A stretch of DNA of 6,956 nt. It comes from Actinosomnolentus pattersoniae (SeqCode). GTDB taxonomy: Bacteria; Actinomycetota; UBA4738. Location: positions 1 through 6,956 of the forward strand of contig JACDCJ010000108.1 of the NCBI GenBank assembly GCA_013817655.1, in the 5' to 3' direction. This document shows positions 5,512-6,956 of the stretch, piece after piece; within the stretch, counting starts at the first letter, position 1, and every line of letters starts with the position of its first letter. The notes under the pieces are model-generated. The model was not told where the DNA came from and ran no database searches. It worked only from the letters and a program-made list of their open reading frames with translations. A program made the position numbers and the translations under genes.

Positions 5512-6956
5512 ATGGCGCAAGACCTGACCATCTCATCCGAGGAGATCGCCGCGGCGCTCCGCAAGTACGTCGAGGGCTACGAGCCGTCGATGGAACGTGA
5601 AGAGGTCGGCCGCGTGCTGATCGCCGGCGACGGCATCGCCCGCGTCTCGGGCCTTCCCCAGACCATGGCGAACGAGCTGCTGGAGTTTCCCGGTGGCGTG
5701 CTCGGCCTCGCGTTGAACCTGGAGGAGGAAGAGATCGGCGCCGTGATCCTCGGCGAGGCCTCGCACATCGAGGAGGGAGACCCCGTCAAGCGGACCGGGC
5801 GGATCCTCTCGGTTCCCGTCGGGGACGGCCTCCTCGGACGGGTGGTCAACGCGCTGGGCGAGCCCGTGGACGGCAAGGGCGCCATCCCCTACGACGAGAC
5901 GCGGGTGCTCGAGGTCCAGGCCCCCTCGGTCGTGCAGCGCCAGCCCGTGAAGGAGCCGCTCTACACGGGCATCAAGGCCATCGATTCCATGACCGCCATC
6001 GGCCGGGGCCAGCGGGAGCTGATCATCGGAGACCGGCAGACGGGAAAGACCGCGATCGCGATCGACGCGATAATCAACCAGCGTTCGCTCTGGGGCACCG
6101 ACCGTCAGGTGAAGTGCATCTATGTTGCCGTAGGGCAGAAGTCCTCCACGGTGGCAGAGGTGGTCCAGGCGCTGGCGGACAACGGAGCGCTCGAGTACAC
6201 GGTTGTCGTCAACGCGGGAGCGTCCGACCCGGCGCCCTTCCAGTACATCGCTCCGTATGCCGGCGCCGCCATGGGCGCGCACTGGATGTACGAGGGCGAG
6301 CACGCGCTCATCGTCTACGACGACCTCTCGAAGCAGGCCACCGCGTACCGGACGCTGTCGCTCCTCCTTCGCCGCCCGCCCGGCCGTGAGGCGTTCCCCG
6401 GCGACGTCTTCTACCTGCACTCGCGGCTGCTCGAGCGCGCCGCGAAGCTCTCCGAAGAGCTGGGTGGCGGATCCCTCACCGCCCTTCCGTTCGTGGAGAC
6501 CAAGGGGGGCGACGTGTCCGCCTACATCCCCACCAACGTCATCTCGATCACCGACGGCCAGATATACCTCGAGACCGACCTTTTCTACTCGGGGGTCCGC
6601 CCGGCGATGAACGTGGGCATCTCGGTTTCTCGCGTGGGCGGCAACGCGCAGATCAAGGCGATGAAGCAGGTCGCCGGCCGCCTGCGTCTCGACCTGGCGC
6701 AGTACCGCGAGCTCGAGGCCTTCGCCGGGTTCGGCTCGGAGCTCGACAAGGCCTCCCAGGCGCAGCTCGCCCGGGGGGCCCGCGTGGTCGAGGTCCTCAA
6801 GCAACCGCAGTTCCGGCCCATGCCCGTCGAGCAGCAGGTGATGTCGATCTACGCCGTCACCGGTGGCCACCTCGACTCCTTCCCGGTCGAGGACGCCAAG
6901 AGGTTCGAGTCCGGCTTCCTGCAATTCATGGAGGCCCGCCACCCGGAGGTCGGCGA
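5512..6956 (+). CDS. atpA: F-type ATP synthase subunit alpha (partial, 3' end outside window)
   Basis: Alpha forms the non-catalytic nucleotide sites of the F1 hexamer. The frame stays open from ATG 5512 to the window end, giving 481 complete residues; family members usually have about 500-550, so only the C-terminal tail is missing. The N-terminal beta-barrel includes VGRVLIAGDGIARVSGL (32-48). The nucleotide domain has Walker A GDRQTGKT (173-180), Walker B ending in ALIVYDD (265-271) and the PGREAFPGDVFYLHSRLLERAAK block (290-312). PAMNVGISVSRVGG (364-377) holds Arg374, corresponding to the arginine that reaches into the beta catalytic site. The start YEPSMEREEVGRV after a short helix (about 7-20) is typical for the delta-contacting N-terminus. 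No frameshift or missing key residue is seen. The only deviation noted is Met366, where Ile or Val is usual in the alpha/beta signature. Genes for gamma, beta and epsilon are expected next. Confidence 0.97.
   Translation, partial: MAQDLTISSEEIAAALRKYVEGYEPSMEREEVGRVLIAGDGIARVSGLPQTMANELLEFPGGVLGLALNLEEEEIGAVILGEASHIEEGDPVKRTGRILSVPVGDGLLGRVVNALGEPVDGKGAIPYDETRVLEVQAPSVVQRQPVKEPLYTGIKAIDSMTAIGRGQRELIIGDRQTGKTAIAIDAIINQRSLWGTDRQVKCIYVAVGQKSSTVAEVVQALADNGALEYTVVVNAGASDPAPFQYIAPYAGAAMGAHWMYEGEHALIVYDDLSKQATAYRTLSLLLRRPPGREAFPGDVFYLHSRLLERAAKLSEELGGGSLTALPFVETKGGDVSAYIPTNVISITDGQIYLETDLFYSGVRPAMNVGISVSRVGGNAQIKAMKQVAGRLRLDLAQYRELEAFAGFGSELDKASQAQLARGARVVEVLKQPQFRPMPVEQQVMSIYAVTGGHLDSFPVEDAKRFESGFLQFMEARHPEVG

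Noticed and set aside
3760..5520. Long open frame on the - strand opposite atpB, atpE, atpF and atpH (586 codons)
   Set aside because: It lies wholly opposite conserved atp genes, its translation is low-complexity (rich in L, R, E, D, G) with no recognised domain, and long antisense frames are expected in GC-rich coding DNA.
5533..6942. Long open frame on the - strand opposite atpA (469 codons)
   Set aside because: Same reason: it mirrors the codon pattern of atpA, with no motif or credible start signal.

Overview
The window is a GC-rich stretch with every gene on the + strand. It holds the front part of an F-type ATP synthase operon and the genes just upstream. The order is glyA (3' end), a wecA-type sugar-phosphate transferase, a SpoIIE/RsbU-type PP2C phosphatase, atpZ-like, atpI-like, atpB, atpE, atpF, atpH, and atpA (3' end missing). 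A glyA/wecA block in front of the atp operon, a subunit a of actinobacterial type, many GTG starts and strong GC bias all point to the phylum Actinobacteriota. Separate b and delta genes argue against Mycobacterium, where delta is fused to a b-like domain. A deep, poorly sampled lineage (Acidimicrobiia- or Thermoleophilia-like) is my inference; the sequence alone does not settle the class.

Layout. Bases 1-140 are the last 45 codons of glyA. Bases 148-1296 are the wecA/rfe-like membrane transferase, which starts cell-surface polymer synthesis on undecaprenyl phosphate. Bases 1330-2544 encode a phosphatase with a GAF-like N-terminal domain and a SpoIIE-type C-terminal domain. After a 43-base gap carrying a possible extended -10 promoter, the atp genes run from 2588 to the window end. 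They overlap or nearly abut: 17-base overlap atpZ/atpI, 4-base overlap atpI/atpB, 14 bases atpB/atpE, 9 bases atpE/atpF, 0 bases atpF/atpH, 27 bases atpH/atpA.

How the genes work together. atpB (a), atpE (c) and atpF (b) make the membrane Fo motor. atpH (delta) joins the b stalk to the F1 head, and atpA (alpha) is part of that head. The gamma, beta and epsilon genes are expected just past the right edge. The two small leading genes are the usual accessory membrane proteins linked to c-ring assembly and/or Mg2+/Ca2+ handling. Key residues support an intact proton-driven enzyme: Arg201 and the His210/Glu247 pair in a, Glu72 in c, and the Walker A loop in alpha.

No stretch longer than 43 bases lacks a gene. 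I saw no RNA gene, mobile element, CRISPR array or intrinsic terminator. The window is mostly a conserved housekeeping locus, and I do not see a clearly new system. The points most worth a second look are the signalling phosphatase lying between wecA and the atp genes, and a perfect 10-bp inverted repeat next to the atpA ribosome binding site.
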